Shown here one piece after another: positions 1 through 9,088 of a DNA stretch of 64,000 bases. A program made the translations under genes and the position numbers. A model generated the notes under the pieces. The model saw only the letters and a program-made list of their open reading frames with translations, was not told where the DNA came from and did no database searches. Each line of letters starts with the position of its first letter. Position 1 is the first letter of the stretch. This DNA is from Acinetobacter chinensis (lineage in GTDB: Bacteria; Pseudomonadota; Gammaproteobacteria; Pseudomonadales; Moraxellaceae). Where the stretch lies: NCBI RefSeq assembly GCF_002165375.2, contig NZ_CP032134.1, positions 2,728,001-2,792,000 on the forward strand, in the 5' to 3' direction.

Positions 1-950
1 AGCAGGTGGTTATTGATACGGAACAGTTCAGACATCATTACACGGATACATTGTGCGCGGTCAGGAACAGTGATTCCCGCCATTTGCTCCACACCCAGTA
101 CATAAGGCATGTTCTGTGCACAACCACCTAAGTAGTCAACACGGTCTGTATACGGAATGAATGAATGCCATGTCTGACGTTCAGCCATCTTTTCCACACC
201 ACGGTGGTGATAACCGATATCAGGTACACAGTCTTTCACTTCTTCACCGTCCAGCTGCAGGATGACACGGAAAGCCCCGTGCGCAGATGGATGGTTAGGA
301 CCTAAGTTCAGGAACATGAAGTCTTCGTCATCATTCCCACGCGACATCCCCCAGTCTTCAGGTACAAAACGCAGGTGTTCCTGCTCGTAGTCCTGTTTTG
401 CCTGGTTCTGCATATACGGCGTATATTCGGTCGCACGTGCAGAATATTCTTTACGCAGTGGATGACCTTCCCAGTATGTCGGCAGCAAAATACGACGGAG
501 CATTGGATGCCCTTCGAAATTAATCCCGAACATATCGTAGGCTTCACGCTCGTACCAGTTGGCATTTGGCCAGATATTGGTTGCTGTTGGAATGTTGAGA
601 TCGCTCTCACTCAATGCAACCTTGATACGGATATCACAGTTGCGTTCCAGGGAAAGCAAGTGATAGAACACAGTAAAATCAGACGCAGGCAGACCATCAC
701 GGTGGGTACGTAAACGCTCATCCACCGCAGACAGGTCAAACAGCATCACGTAAGGACGTGACACTGTACGTAGGAACATTAAAACTTCCTGTACGCGTGC
801 GCGCTCTACCCAGACTGTTGGAAAGTCTTCAAAAGTCTTTTGCACATAGAAGTTCTCACCAAATCTGGTTTTGAGATCCTCTACGATCGCAAATGCTGGG
901 CGTGAATCAACAGGCGTTGATTCTGGCATAGCAATGTCAGTTTCAGCCAT
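1..950 (-). CDS. nuoC: NADH-quinone oxidoreductase subunit C/D (fused), 3' end cut by window
   Basis: This is a peripheral-arm subunit of respiratory complex I. The first 316 codons are present and the rest lies beyond base 1. Translation from the ATG at 950 gives a NuoC domain (about residues 20-195, with an IWPNANWYEREAYDMFGI block). It runs directly into the start of the 49-kDa NuoD domain (LGPNHPSAHGAFRV, then GYHHRGVEKMAE). A fused NuoCD is usual in Acinetobacter and in enterics. It follows nuoA and nuoB on the same strand with an 86-bp gap, as in a nuo operon. The identification is firm; only the C-terminus is unseen. Confidence 0.95.
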   Translation of the reverse strand, partial: MAETDIAMPESTPVDSRPAFAIVEDLKTRFGENFYVQKTFEDFPTVWVERARVQEVLMFLRTVSRPYVMLFDLSAVDERLRTHRDGLPASDFTVFYHLLSLERNCDIRIKVALSESDLNIPTATNIWPNANWYEREAYDMFGINFEGHPMLRRILLPTYWEGHPLRKEYSARATEYTPYMQNQAKQDYEQEHLRFVPEDWGMSRGNDDEDFMFLNLGPNHPSAHGAFRVILQLDGEEVKDCVPDIGYHHRGVEKMAERQTWHSFIPYTDRVDYLGGCAQNMPYVLGVEQMAGITVPDRAQCIRVMMSELFRINNHL

Positions 951-1036
951 TGGCTTGGCTTCCTATTTAATACAAATTTATTCAACCTAAACGACAATTA
1001 CACCCAACCGGGTGCATCAAACATTTATCGTCTAAA

Positions 1037-1714
1037 TTATTTAATTTCATCCATAGAGCGCAGATTTTTCACAGCAATACGCTGTGCATTCTTACGGTCA
1101 CGTTCTGGCTGCATCTTTGGCTTATACACTGGCTTAAGATCATCACCAATTACCGCTGAAAGTGGGCGGCGCTCAAGTTGAATCTGGTCCTGCAACAGCA
1201 TCAATGCCTGGATCAATGCTTCTGGACGTGGTGGGCAGCCTGGGATGTACACATCGACAGGAATAATTTTATCCACACCCTGTACCACAGAATAAATATC
1301 GTACATACCGCCAGAGTTTGCACATGCACCCATGGAAATAACCCATTTAGGCTCAAGCATCTGCTCATAAAGGCGTTGAATTACAGGTGCCATTTTTACA
1401 AAGCAGGTTCCTGCAACAATCATTAAGTCTGCCTGACGCGGTGAAGCACGGATAACCTCGGCACCAAAACGTGAAAGGTCATGCACGCCTGTCAGTGTCG
1501 TTGCATACTCTACGTAACAGCAGGAAGTACCAAAGTTGAACGGCCATACTGAGTTCTTACGACCCCAGTTTACTGCTGTATGTGCCAGATCCTCAAGACG
1601 GGTCATGAACACATTTTTATTCACTTCTTCTTCAAGCGGATCTGTAACGATCTGACGCTCCTGAAGTGGATATTGATCAGCATCCGGATTCGCACGGGTC
1701 AATGTATATTTCAT
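1037..1714 (-). CDS. nuoB: NADH-quinone oxidoreductase subunit B
   Basis: This 225-residue complex I subunit carries the terminal N2 4Fe-4S cluster, next to the quinone site. The cluster ligands can be read in order: the tandem cysteines in GTSCCYVEY, a cysteine in VAGTCFVKMA and one in YIPGCPPRPEALIQ. The SMGACANSGGMYD block is also typical. The ATG at 1714 lies 7 bp after the nuoA stop. The C-terminus (DLKPVYKPKMQPERDRKN) is basic, as is usual for gammaproteobacterial NuoB. Confidence 0.97.
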   Translation of the reverse strand: MKYTLTRANPDADQYPLQERQIVTDPLEEEVNKNVFMTRLEDLAHTAVNWGRKNSVWPFNFGTSCCYVEYATTLTGVHDLSRFGAEVIRASPRQADLMIVAGTCFVKMAPVIQRLYEQMLEPKWVISMGACANSGGMYDIYSVVQGVDKIIPVDVYIPGCPPRPEALIQALMLLQDQIQLERRPLSAVIGDDLKPVYKPKMQPERDRKNAQRIAVKNLRSMDEIK

Positions 1715-1721
1715 TCCCGGG

Positions 1722-2267
1722 TTACTCCTTTACAGATGATGCAGTCGGTGAAGATTTCACACGACCAGATGATTGAGCCGGAATCTGCCCTGTAGGGTCA
1801 GTCACCAGTTCTTCAATTGAGTTAAAGCGGGTAATTTCTGCAAGGTCCATACCTGGTGAACCTACTTTAGGTTTAATCCCTGCTGCTTTACGCTTATCTG
1901 AAGGCGCCCAGTTCAGTGCACCAGTAGAAAGTTCGTAAATCAAACCAACGAGTAAAACTAAAATAAACACAGCCGCAGTTGCAAAGCCCACCCAGCCTAC
2001 TTCACGGACAGAAGCTGCCCATGCGTACAGATAAAGTGCTTCTAAGTCAAAAACCACAAAGAAGATTGCGACAAGATAGAACTTGGCAGACAGGCGGATA
2101 CGTGCCCCACCGGCACCTACCACACCTGACTCGAATTGCTCCTGCTTCGCACGTCCCCATGACTTACCCCCAAGGAGTAAAGGAACAGTGAGCATAAAGA
2201 CGCAAAGAAATGTAACGCCGATCACGAAGGCAATAATTGCCCATTCGTATGGAGTAATGGCACTCAT
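1722..2267 (-). CDS. nuoA: NADH-quinone oxidoreductase subunit A
   Basis: This is a small membrane subunit of complex I and the first gene of the nuo operon. It is 181 residues long, against about 147 in E. coli. The extra length is a hydrophilic C-terminal tail after residue 140 (AGIKPKVGSPGMDLAEIT and onward), which I associate with Acinetobacter forms. Three membrane helices are visible near residues 9-32, 63-86 and 94-115. The family block FYLVAIFFVVFDLEALYLYAW is present except for small substitutions. The start is the ATG at 2267. Confidence 0.95.
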   Translation of the reverse strand: MSAITPYEWAIIAFVIGVTFLCVFMLTVPLLLGGKSWGRAKQEQFESGVVGAGGARIRLSAKFYLVAIFFVVFDLEALYLYAWAASVREVGWVGFATAAVFILVLLVGLIYELSTGALNWAPSDKRKAAGIKPKVGSPGMDLAEITRFNSIEELVTDPTGQIPAQSSGRVKSSPTASSVKE

Positions 2268-2779
2268 GCGGGGATAACTCCTGGCAGGCCTAATTTATAA
2301 CAAAGAATGTATGTATTGGCCTTCAAATACACCAAACACAAAATTAATCCCGCCAATTGTACCCGATTGATGACGTCTCTTGCTAGCTTATAGACCTTAG
2401 TCTTTTGGATGATTTTTTAAACATTTGTGCCGCTTTTAGCCGTGAAATCCCCTGATATGTGCAATGATCGTTTTAACAAATTAAAAACCTTTTTATAATT
2501 ATTTTTTAATTTTTTCTCACATTGCTCAAAAATAAATAAAAATAAAACACATTCAGACTAAAAATACACACCTAGTAACTCATTATGAAAATTTAATTAA
2601 TAATGATTTTTTATTGTATCTTCCACTCAGAATTTCTCTTTTACCCGCCATTCAGGAAAAAATCATCCTTGCAACTGCAATGTATTTATTTTGCAACACA
2701 TGCAATTCTGTTCATTAACATTACTCAAGGGATATGATATTTCTATAAGCAACTTACAACGATAACAAGGCTGACTGAC
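2268..2779. other. AT-rich divergent intergenic region (nuo promoter side)
   Basis: This 512-bp gap separates nuoA (minus) from a plus-strand gene. It is strongly AT-rich between 2400 and 2700 and must hold the nuo promoter. I see no ORF with a ribosome binding site and no clear operator. Confidence 0.6.
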
Positions 2780-3130
2780 ATGGACTACACTCACAAACCC
2801 AACTATTTTTTATTTGCTCAGCTGCTGGTTCGTCATGTGGAAACCTATATAGAAAAACATCCAGATGCTAGCAATGCGATATTTGATTTAAGGGATATCT
2901 ATGAACTGTTCCGCCAGGACAAAGCCTCTGCAACCACCAACCTGGACGGTATTTTAAATATTGCAGATGAATATAAAGTGGAAACACTGAATGGGGATCA
3001 GCCACTGATCAGCAGATACAGCATTGATTCTCAGAACAATTCCCTGCTGATTGACTTCAATGCTGATGCACTTGAAGGACTGAAGAACGGAAAATCCATT
3101 ATTGCGCCCGATGCAACCCTGCATGGTTAA
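2780..3130 (+). CDS. Conserved hypothetical protein, 116 aa
   Basis: I do not recognise a domain. The 116-residue product is acidic and soluble, with no signal peptide or membrane segment. It is mostly helical at the start (residues 9-45) with a DLRDIYELFRQD segment, followed by a mixed C-terminus ending DATLHG. The ATG at 2780 is the only good start, and a strong terminator follows 15 bp after the stop. It stands alone between nuo and ispA, so its context gives no function. Confidence 0.7.
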   Translation: MDYTHKPNYFLFAQLLVRHVETYIEKHPDASNAIFDLRDIYELFRQDKASATTNLDGILNIADEYKVETLNGDQPLISRYSIDSQNNSLLIDFNADALEGLKNGKSIIAPDATLHG

Positions 3131-3144
3131 AACAGACAATAAAA

Positions 3145-3170
3145 AAAGGTGGAATATGTTCCACCTTTTT
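3145..3170. terminator. Bidirectional rho-independent terminator
   Basis: AAAGGTGGAA / TTCCACCTTT forms a 10-bp stem with a TATG loop and flanking A and T runs. It serves the 116-aa gene (plus) and ispA (minus). Confidence 0.9.
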
Positions 3171-3193
3171 TATTTCTGATAACCGAAAAAGAA

Positions 3194-4102
3194 TCAGTTT
3201 TTACGTGAAAGCAGAAAAACAGCAATACTGTTCAGCATCCATGCAGAATCACCAAAAGACACCAGTGAAGCAAATGCCTGATCATGCAGTTCTTTTGCAT
3301 AAGCTTTTGCCTGCTCCAGCCCCATCAAGGCTGGATAGGTTGATTTATCAGCCTGCTGATCCTTACCCGCAGTTTTACCCAGCACTTCAGTTTCAGCCAC
3401 AATATCCAGAATATCATCCTGCACCTGAAAAGCCAGACCAATGCTCTGCCCAAATTTTCTCAGCTCAGGTATTGCCTGATCAGTGCCTTCAAATACCGCA
3501 ACAGCTGCCATCATGATAGCAGCAGAAATCAATGCACCTGTTTTATTTCTATGAATATTTTCAAGCACTTCCTGGCTGACATGCTGCCCTTCCGCCTGAA
3601 GATCCATAACCTGCCCACACACCATTTTTGATGTTGCAGTTGCCAGTATCTGGACCTGTTTTAAAACAATGGATGCATCTACAGCTGCACTCTGATCAAA
3701 CAGACGGCTTCCCAGAATTTCGAACGCCATAGACTGTAAAATATCGCCCGCCAGCAATGCTGTACTTTCACCAAATGCCACATGACAGGTCGGCTGCCCA
3801 CGGCGTAGCAGATCATTATCCATACATGGCAAATCATCATGCGCCAGTGAATAACAGTGAATCAGCTCAACAGCCACAGCTGCACGGCGTACTGCTGCCG
3901 CATTCACCCCAGGTCTGATATCTGCCACGGCATAACACAGCGCAGGTCTTACCCGCTTCCCACCCAGCATGACTGCATGATACACAGCACCTTTCAGTGG
4001 TTCAGGCAAGGAAAATGCATCCAGTGCAGTCAGTAAATCCTGCTGAATACGCTCCTGCGCTTCAGCCAGTACATTTGAGGGTGCGTCAGTAAAAGATGAC
4101 AT
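3194..4102 (-). CDS. ispA: Farnesyl diphosphate synthase (geranyltranstransferase)
   Basis: This cytosolic short-chain prenyl transferase builds FPP from IPP and DMAPP/GPP for quinone and undecaprenyl synthesis. Of its 302 residues, the GGKRVRPALCY block (about 48-58), the first aspartate-rich motif in LAHDDLPCMDND (about 91-102) and the second in QVQDDILD (about 233-240) are all intact. The KTAGKDQQADKSTYP segment is typical of IspA. The ATG at 4102 has AGAGG just upstream. It is not next to xseB or dxs, as it is in enterics. Confidence 0.95.
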   Translation of the reverse strand: MSSFTDAPSNVLAEAQERIQQDLLTALDAFSLPEPLKGAVYHAVMLGGKRVRPALCYAVADIRPGVNAAAVRRAAVAVELIHCYSLAHDDLPCMDNDLLRRGQPTCHVAFGESTALLAGDILQSMAFEILGSRLFDQSAAVDASIVLKQVQILATATSKMVCGQVMDLQAEGQHVSQEVLENIHRNKTGALISAAIMMAAVAVFEGTDQAIPELRKFGQSIGLAFQVQDDILDIVAETEVLGKTAGKDQQADKSTYPALMGLEQAKAYAKELHDQAFASLVSFGDSAWMLNSIAVFLLSRKN

Positions 4103-4415
4103 GATGCCTCTGATCTTTCAGTCGATATTTGCAGGTAATCTTCCGATTCTTTTTTCCTGGCTGTTTTATAAAAATAAAAACAGTGACCTCAGAAAATAAA
4201 GAATCACACAGAATTCAGATGTAAATCTTTTCAGCACAGCTAAAAACACAGCATTACATCCAGAGTCTGCTCTTTAAAACTCTCATGCATCATACTTCAG
4301 AACACCTTGTTTCTCTATGCTCAGCATCATAATTTTCACAAAAACCAACCCTGTGAAAAAACTGAACCCTGCCAGAGCAGGGTTCAGTTATCAAAATCAG
4401 CACATTCTGAAAATA
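4103..4415. other. Intergenic region between prpF-like gene and ispA
   Basis: This 313-bp gap holds the ispA promoter region and the prpF-like terminator (4355-4389). No ORF is supported. Confidence 0.5.
4355..4389 (-). terminator. Terminator of the prpF-like gene
   Basis: On the minus strand, AACTGAACCCTG and its complement form a 12-bp perfect stem with a 6-nt loop, followed by a T run. It lies about 30 bp after the prpF-like stop. Confidence 0.85.
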
Positions 4416-5606
4416 TTATTTTAAGGCATCACCAGGTATTCTGACCCAGCCTTCCATCAACACTCTTGCACTTCGGCTCATAATGGCTTTTTTCACAGCC
4501 CACTGACCATTTTCCATAACAGCCTGCGCACCAACACGCAAAGTCCCTGATGGATGACCAAAACGCACTGCCTCACGCTCACCACCACCCGCTGCCAGAT
4601 TGACCAGTGTGCCTGGAACGGCTGCTGCTGTACCAATCGCCACAGCTGCTGTCCCCATCATGGCATGGTGCAGCTTACCCATAGATAATGCACGGACCAG
4701 AAGATCCACATCAGTGTCACTGACCTGCTTACCACTTGATGCTTTATAGCTTTTAGGCTGAGCAACAAATGCAACTTTTGGCGTATGCTGACGGGTAGCT
4801 GCTTCCGCAACATCTTTAATCAGACCCATTTTCAGAGCACCATAAGCGCGAATAGTCTCAAATTTTTTCAGTGCTTCATTATCACTGTTAATGTCTTCCT
4901 GAAGTTCAGCACCTGTATAACCAATATCTTCTGCGTTCAGGAAAACCGTAGGAATACCTGCATTGATCAGCGTGACCTGAAACTCGCCAATCCCTGGAAC
5001 TTCCAGTGTATCCACAACATTTCCTGTCGGGAACATTGCACCACCATCTTCGCCATCGTCCGCAGGATCAAGAAACTCAATCTGCACTTCTGCCGCAGGA
5101 AAAGTCACACCATCCAGTTCAAAATCACCGGTTTCCTGAACCTGACCATTACTGACAGGCACATGAGCGATAATGGTTTTCTGGATATTTTTCTGCCAAA
5201 TCCGAACCGTGCAGATTCCATTTTCAGGAATGCGGGATGCATCCACCAGACCATTACTGATGGCAAACGAACCCACCGCAGCTGTCAGGTTGCCGCAGTT
5301 TCCACTCCAGTCCACAAATGGACGGTCTATTGAGACCTGCCCAAACAGATAATCCACATCATGATCTGCCTGTTCACTTTTAGACAGAATCACCGTTTTA
5401 CTTGTACTTGATGTCGCCCCACCCATTCCATCAATCTGCTTAGCATAAGGATCAGGACTGCCGATCACACGCAATAAAAGCTGATCGCGCACCTGACCAG
5501 GCTGCTGCGCAAGCACAGGCAGATCATCCAGTTTAAAGAACACACCCTTACTCGTACCACCACGCATATAAGTCGCTGGAATTTTTATCTGTGGAGCAAA
5601 ACTCAT
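4416..5606 (-). CDS. prpF: PrpF-family isomerase (2-methylaconitate cis-trans isomerase-like)
   Basis: PrpF proteins isomerise 2-methylaconitate in the AcnD-dependent methylcitrate cycle. Relatives act on trans-aconitate or 4-oxalomesaconate. The 396-residue length is right for PrpF. The family start (IPATYMRGGTSKGVFF), the GGATSSTSKTVILS block, DWSGNCGNLTAAVG (conserved cysteine) and C-terminal GHPSGTLRVGA are all present. The usual partners prpC and acnD are not adjacent; it is a single gene with its own terminator. The substrate is therefore less certain than the family. Confidence 0.82.
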   Translation of the reverse strand: MSFAPQIKIPATYMRGGTSKGVFFKLDDLPVLAQQPGQVRDQLLLRVIGSPDPYAKQIDGMGGATSSTSKTVILSKSEQADHDVDYLFGQVSIDRPFVDWSGNCGNLTAAVGSFAISNGLVDASRIPENGICTVRIWQKNIQKTIIAHVPVSNGQVQETGDFELDGVTFPAAEVQIEFLDPADDGEDGGAMFPTGNVVDTLEVPGIGEFQVTLINAGIPTVFLNAEDIGYTGAELQEDINSDNEALKKFETIRAYGALKMGLIKDVAEAATRQHTPKVAFVAQPKSYKASSGKQVSDTDVDLLVRALSMGKLHHAMMGTAAVAIGTAAAVPGTLVNLAAGGGEREAVRFGHPSGTLRVGAQAVMENGQWAVKKAIMSRSARVLMEGWVRIPGDALK

Positions 5607-5927
5607 TTATTCGCCAATCCTTTAATTTTTCATTGTTTTTGCCATATTCACTGGAATATGAACGTTTTAATCATAATACTTTTTCAGTAAAAATCATTCT
5701 GTACATGACTTAAGTATAAAAAACAAACGCTCAAAACAGAATGACTCAAAGGAACATTTTAATCGCAGGAATATACAAATAAAATTAATATATTGATTCA
5801 TATATTATTTATTAAAATTCTACATTTCATACATATAATCAATAATCCCTGCTTATCGCTTGTGCTCTAGGCTTCGGGACATTGATACATTACAATCATT
5901 TTACTCTTCATTCACGGGCTAATAACA
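5607..5927. other. Divergent promoter region between prpF-like gene and aroP
   Basis: A 321-bp AT-rich gap between two divergent genes. It must carry both promoters. No ORF or clear operator is seen. Confidence 0.5.
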
Positions 5928-7298
5928 TTGAACAACGAGCCTTCTTCACTTCAGCGTGGGCTGAAAAACCGGCACATCCAGCTCATTGCAATGGGTGGTG
6001 CGATTGGTACGGGTTTATTTCTGGGGTCTGCACATGTTATTCAACAGGCAGGACCTTCGATCATTCTGGGCTATGCCATTGGCGGCTTAATTGTTTTTCT
6101 GATCATGCGTCAGCTGGGCGAAATGATTGTGCATGAACCTGTCGCAGGTTCTTTCAGCCATTTTGCCAACAAATACTGGGGGAAATTTCCAGGATTTCTG
6201 ACTGGCTGGAACTACTGGATGCTGTATATCCTGGTTGCCATGACTGAACTGACTGCTGTCGGAAAATACATCAATTACTGGTGGCCTGAAATTCCAAACT
6301 GGGTCTCAGTGCTGTTCTTCTTTATTGTCATTACCCTGATTAACATTGCCAACGTCAAATTTTATGGTGAATCTGAATTCTGGCTTTCGATTGTTAAAGT
6401 GACCGCTATTATTTCCATGATTGTCTTTGGTGTTTATTTGATTATGACTGCTGATGCAGCCTCAGGTATCGCCTTCTCCAACCTGTGGACACATGGTGGC
6501 TTCTTTCCAAATGGTTTTGATGGTCTGTTCTATATGCTTGCCTTCCTGATGTTTGGATTTGGCGGTATTGAACTGGTCGGTATGGCAGCTGCGGAAGCTA
6601 AAGATCCAGGAAAAACCATTCCAAAAGCAATCAATCAGGTTGTACCCCGTATTTTAATTTTTTACGTGGGTTCAATGATTATCCTGCTTTCACTGGTTCC
6701 ATGGAATCAGCTGAACTTTGGCGGACTGGACAAAAGCCCATTCGTGATGGTCTTCAGCATGATCGGGATTGCCTGGGCTGCACACCTTGTGAACTTTATT
6801 ATCCTGACTGCAGCACTTTCTGTTTATAATAGTGGCATGTATGCCAACAGCCGTATGTTGTACGGTCTGGCGATGCAAGGCAATGCTCCGAAAATCTTTA
6901 CTAGAACCAACAAACACGGTGTACCGATCCCTGCTGTACTGATGTCTGCATTTCTGATCCTGGGCTGTGTACCTCTGAACTACTACCTACCAGAAGATGC
7001 ACTGAGCCATCTGATGTATATCGTAGTTGGAGCACTGGTTCTGAACTGGTTAATGATTACGCTGACGCATCTTAAATTTAAACGTGCGCTGAGACTGACC
7101 GGTCAAACCAGTAAATATCCGGCTTTATGGGCTCCAGTCAGTAACTTCCTTGTGATTATTTTCATTGGTATTGTGCTGTACATCATGTGGGATCAAGGCT
7201 TTAAAGAATCCGTCCTGATGATTCCAGTATGGATCACTTTCATGCTGGTGCTGTTTGATATTCTCAATCCAAATGAGATAAAACCAGAAGATAAATAA
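5928..7298 (+). CDS. aroP: Aromatic amino acid permease, AroP-like (APC family)
   Basis: This inner-membrane proton symporter has 456 residues and about 12 membrane helices. It follows E. coli AroP/PheP closely as I recall them: LKNRHIQLIAMGGAIGTG at residues 12-29, RQLGEMIVHEPVAGSFSHFA, FGFGGIELVGMAAAEA and NSRMLYGLAMQGNAP. The start is most likely the TTG at 5928, because an in-frame stop lies at 5883 and the next in-frame ATG is inside the first helix. No strong ribosome binding site is visible. Substrate choice within aromatic amino acids is inferred from family similarity. Confidence 0.85.
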   Translation: MNNEPSSLQRGLKNRHIQLIAMGGAIGTGLFLGSAHVIQQAGPSIILGYAIGGLIVFLIMRQLGEMIVHEPVAGSFSHFANKYWGKFPGFLTGWNYWMLYILVAMTELTAVGKYINYWWPEIPNWVSVLFFFIVITLINIANVKFYGESEFWLSIVKVTAIISMIVFGVYLIMTADAASGIAFSNLWTHGGFFPNGFDGLFYMLAFLMFGFGGIELVGMAAAEAKDPGKTIPKAINQVVPRILIFYVGSMIILLSLVPWNQLNFGGLDKSPFVMVFSMIGIAWAAHLVNFIILTAALSVYNSGMYANSRMLYGLAMQGNAPKIFTRTNKHGVPIPAVLMSAFLILGCVPLNYYLPEDALSHLMYIVVGALVLNWLMITLTHLKFKRALRLTGQTSKYPALWAPVSNFLVIIFIGIVLYIMWDQGFKESVLMIPVWITFMLVLFDILNPNEIKPEDK

Positions 7299-7305
7299 CA
7301 GACAG

Positions 7306-7338
7306 AAAAAAGCTATTATTTCGATAATAGCTTTTTTT
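7306..7338. terminator. Rho-independent terminator after aroP
   Basis: AGCTATTAT and ATAATAGCT form a stem with a TTCG tetraloop, flanked by A6 and T8 runs. Confidence 0.92.
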
Positions 7339-7372
7339 TCAGATGTATATGCAGTAAATTACTGCAAAGTTT

Positions 7373-7448
7373 ACGCCTTTAGCTTAACTGGATAGAGCAG
7401 TTGCCTCCTAAGCGACCGACGTGGGTTCGAGTCCCGCAGGGCGTACCA
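7373..7448 (+). tRNA. tRNA-Arg (anticodon CCT)
   Basis: A full cloverleaf can be drawn. The acceptor stem is ACGCCTT with AGGGCGT, the D arm begins GCTT, and the anticodon stem GTTGC/GCGAC holds the loop CTCCTAA. The T arm GTGGG-TTCGAGT-CCCGC is regular, and the 3' CCA is encoded at 7446-7448. The anticodon CCT reads AGG. Its 3' end is the attachment site of the island that follows. Confidence 0.95.
7435..7448 (+). repeat. attL: 14-bp core repeat at tRNA-Arg 3' end
   Basis: CGCAGGGCGTACCA at the 3' end of the tRNA is repeated exactly at 19012-19025. It marks the left junction of the island, and the tRNA stays intact because the repeat restores its end. Confidence 0.88.
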
Positions 7449-7557
7449 AATTCATAAACCCATACAACCGAACATACAATTCAAATCATAAATATCAATA
7501 ACTTAAATAAATCTCATGATCGTATATCATCTTATATAGCTTGATACAGCATTAAAT

Positions 7558-7612
7558 AATGAGTACCTTAATGAGTACCTAGCCCGATTCTATCAATTTT
7601 CAGGTACTCATT
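7558..7612. promoter_or_regulatory. Integrase arm-type sites, left end (three copies of ATGAGTACCT)
   Basis: AATGAGTACCT occurs at 7558-7568 and 7570-7580, and inverted at 7602-7612, just before the integrase ATG at 7616. The same word recurs in tandem near the right end of the island. This layout fits arm-binding sites for the integrase N-terminal domain. Occupancy of the last copy would also cover the int start region, suggesting autoregulation. Confidence 0.65.
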
Positions 7613-7615
7613 TTC

Positions 7616-8935
7616 ATGGCAAAATTGGTGAAACCCCTTACAGATCCTCAATGTGCATCTGCAAAACCAAAAGAAAAAGATTACTCCATGTTTGATGGTG
7701 ATGGTCTAATTTTGCTTATTCGTACATCAGGCACCAAAACCTGGCGATATAGATACAAAAACTCATTGGGTACTCAAATTATTACTATAGGTACTTATCC
7801 TGCTATCAAATTAGCAAAGGCAAGAGAGTACCGGGCAAAATATCAAACCATGATTGCCAATGAATTAGATCCAAAAGAACAAATAGCCATAGAGCAATCC
7901 AAACAGGATAATAAATACCACTTTGAACCCATTGCCCGAGCCTGGCATGTCGCATATAAGGCGAGTGGTAAATGGAGTGAAGAAACTGCAGACAGAGCTT
8001 TGAAAAACCTTATTCAGTATGTATTCCCTGTAATTGGAACTCGCTCAATCGACAGCATCAAACCCAAAGACCTGAATCTTGTATTAAGTCAGATAGAAGA
8101 TATGGGCTTTCTTGAAGTGGTTAAAAAAACCAGACAGCGTTTTGTCAGTATCTTTGCTTATGCCATTTCAAAGGGACTGATTGAGCTTAACCCAGCATCA
8201 AGTCTTAAGGATGCTATTACAGTCACCCGTAAAACGAAACATCATCCTAAGTTACACCCCACCCGGCTGACTGAATTTCTACAGAAAATTGATGCTGATA
8301 AAGGCTACCCAATTACCAAGTTATGTTTGATTTTTACCCTGCATACTTTTACCCGATCCAGTGAGGTGCGCTTTGCTCGCTGGTCAGAGTTTGATTTAGA
8401 AAAGGGACAATGGCTCATACCACCTGAACGCCAAAGCATAAAAGGCAGTAAATACGCTCACCGTGGGGCGAAGATGAAGACTGAGCATTTAATTATCCTC
8501 TCCCCTCAGGTGCTGACCATCTTAAAAGAGATTCAGACTTACAGTGGCATGTATGAGAATGTATTTCCTAAACACGGCGACCCCTACGGCTTTATCAGTG
8601 AATCCACCATTAACAACACATTAAGGCGTATGGGCTATGACACCAATGAAGATGTATGCCTGCATGGTTTTAGGGGTATGGCATGTGGCGCACTTGTGGA
8701 AAGCATGTTATTCACCGAGGAAGCTGTTGAGAAACAAATGAGCCACCAGGAGCGTGACCAGGTCCGCTTAGCATATACCCATCATGTTGAATTTTTGGAT
8801 GAGCGTAAAAAGATGATGTACTGGTGGAGTGACTACCTGGACAAAAACAGGGATGGATATATCAGTGCTTATGAATATGCTCAGCAAATAAAACTGATTG
8901 AACAAGACAATCTAATTCAATTTAAGAAAGTATAA
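7616..8935 (+). CDS. int: P4-type tyrosine-recombinase integrase with EF-hand-like tail
   Basis: This enzyme would insert and excise the island at tRNA-Arg. Of its 439 residues, 1-100 form the DUF4102 arm-DNA-binding domain (DGDGLILLIRTSGTKTWRYRY, then IGTYPAIKLAKAR). The catalytic domain follows: Arg in FTRSSEVRFARW, His-x-x-Arg in HGFRGMACGAL, a second His in SHQERDQVRLAYTHH, and the Tyr in that same block. After the catalytic domain, residues 409-420 read DKNRDGYISAYE, which fits the EF-hand loop pattern DxNxDGxIxxxE. It lies 168 bp after the tRNA on the same strand, as expected for this integrase class. Confidence 0.93.
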   Translation: MAKLVKPLTDPQCASAKPKEKDYSMFDGDGLILLIRTSGTKTWRYRYKNSLGTQIITIGTYPAIKLAKAREYRAKYQTMIANELDPKEQIAIEQSKQDNKYHFEPIARAWHVAYKASGKWSEETADRALKNLIQYVFPVIGTRSIDSIKPKDLNLVLSQIEDMGFLEVVKKTRQRFVSIFAYAISKGLIELNPASSLKDAITVTRKTKHHPKLHPTRLTEFLQKIDADKGYPITKLCLIFTLHTFTRSSEVRFARWSEFDLEKGQWLIPPERQSIKGSKYAHRGAKMKTEHLIILSPQVLTILKEIQTYSGMYENVFPKHGDPYGFISESTINNTLRRMGYDTNEDVCLHGFRGMACGALVESMLFTEEAVEKQMSHQERDQVRLAYTHHVEFLDERKKMMYWWSDYLDKNRDGYISAYEYAQQIKLIEQDNLIQFKKV

Positions 8936-9088
8936 CGCCGTGATATGTCGCACCACATAGGCTTATACGTTCATATTTAACCTTTTATCTCTTATATTCA
9001 GTTTGCCAGGTATAGGAGGCATCCGAAAGCACATACCCAATGTGTTTACCTGGTTAATTTTTTGGGGATGCTGTGGGAGGCTTGAACT

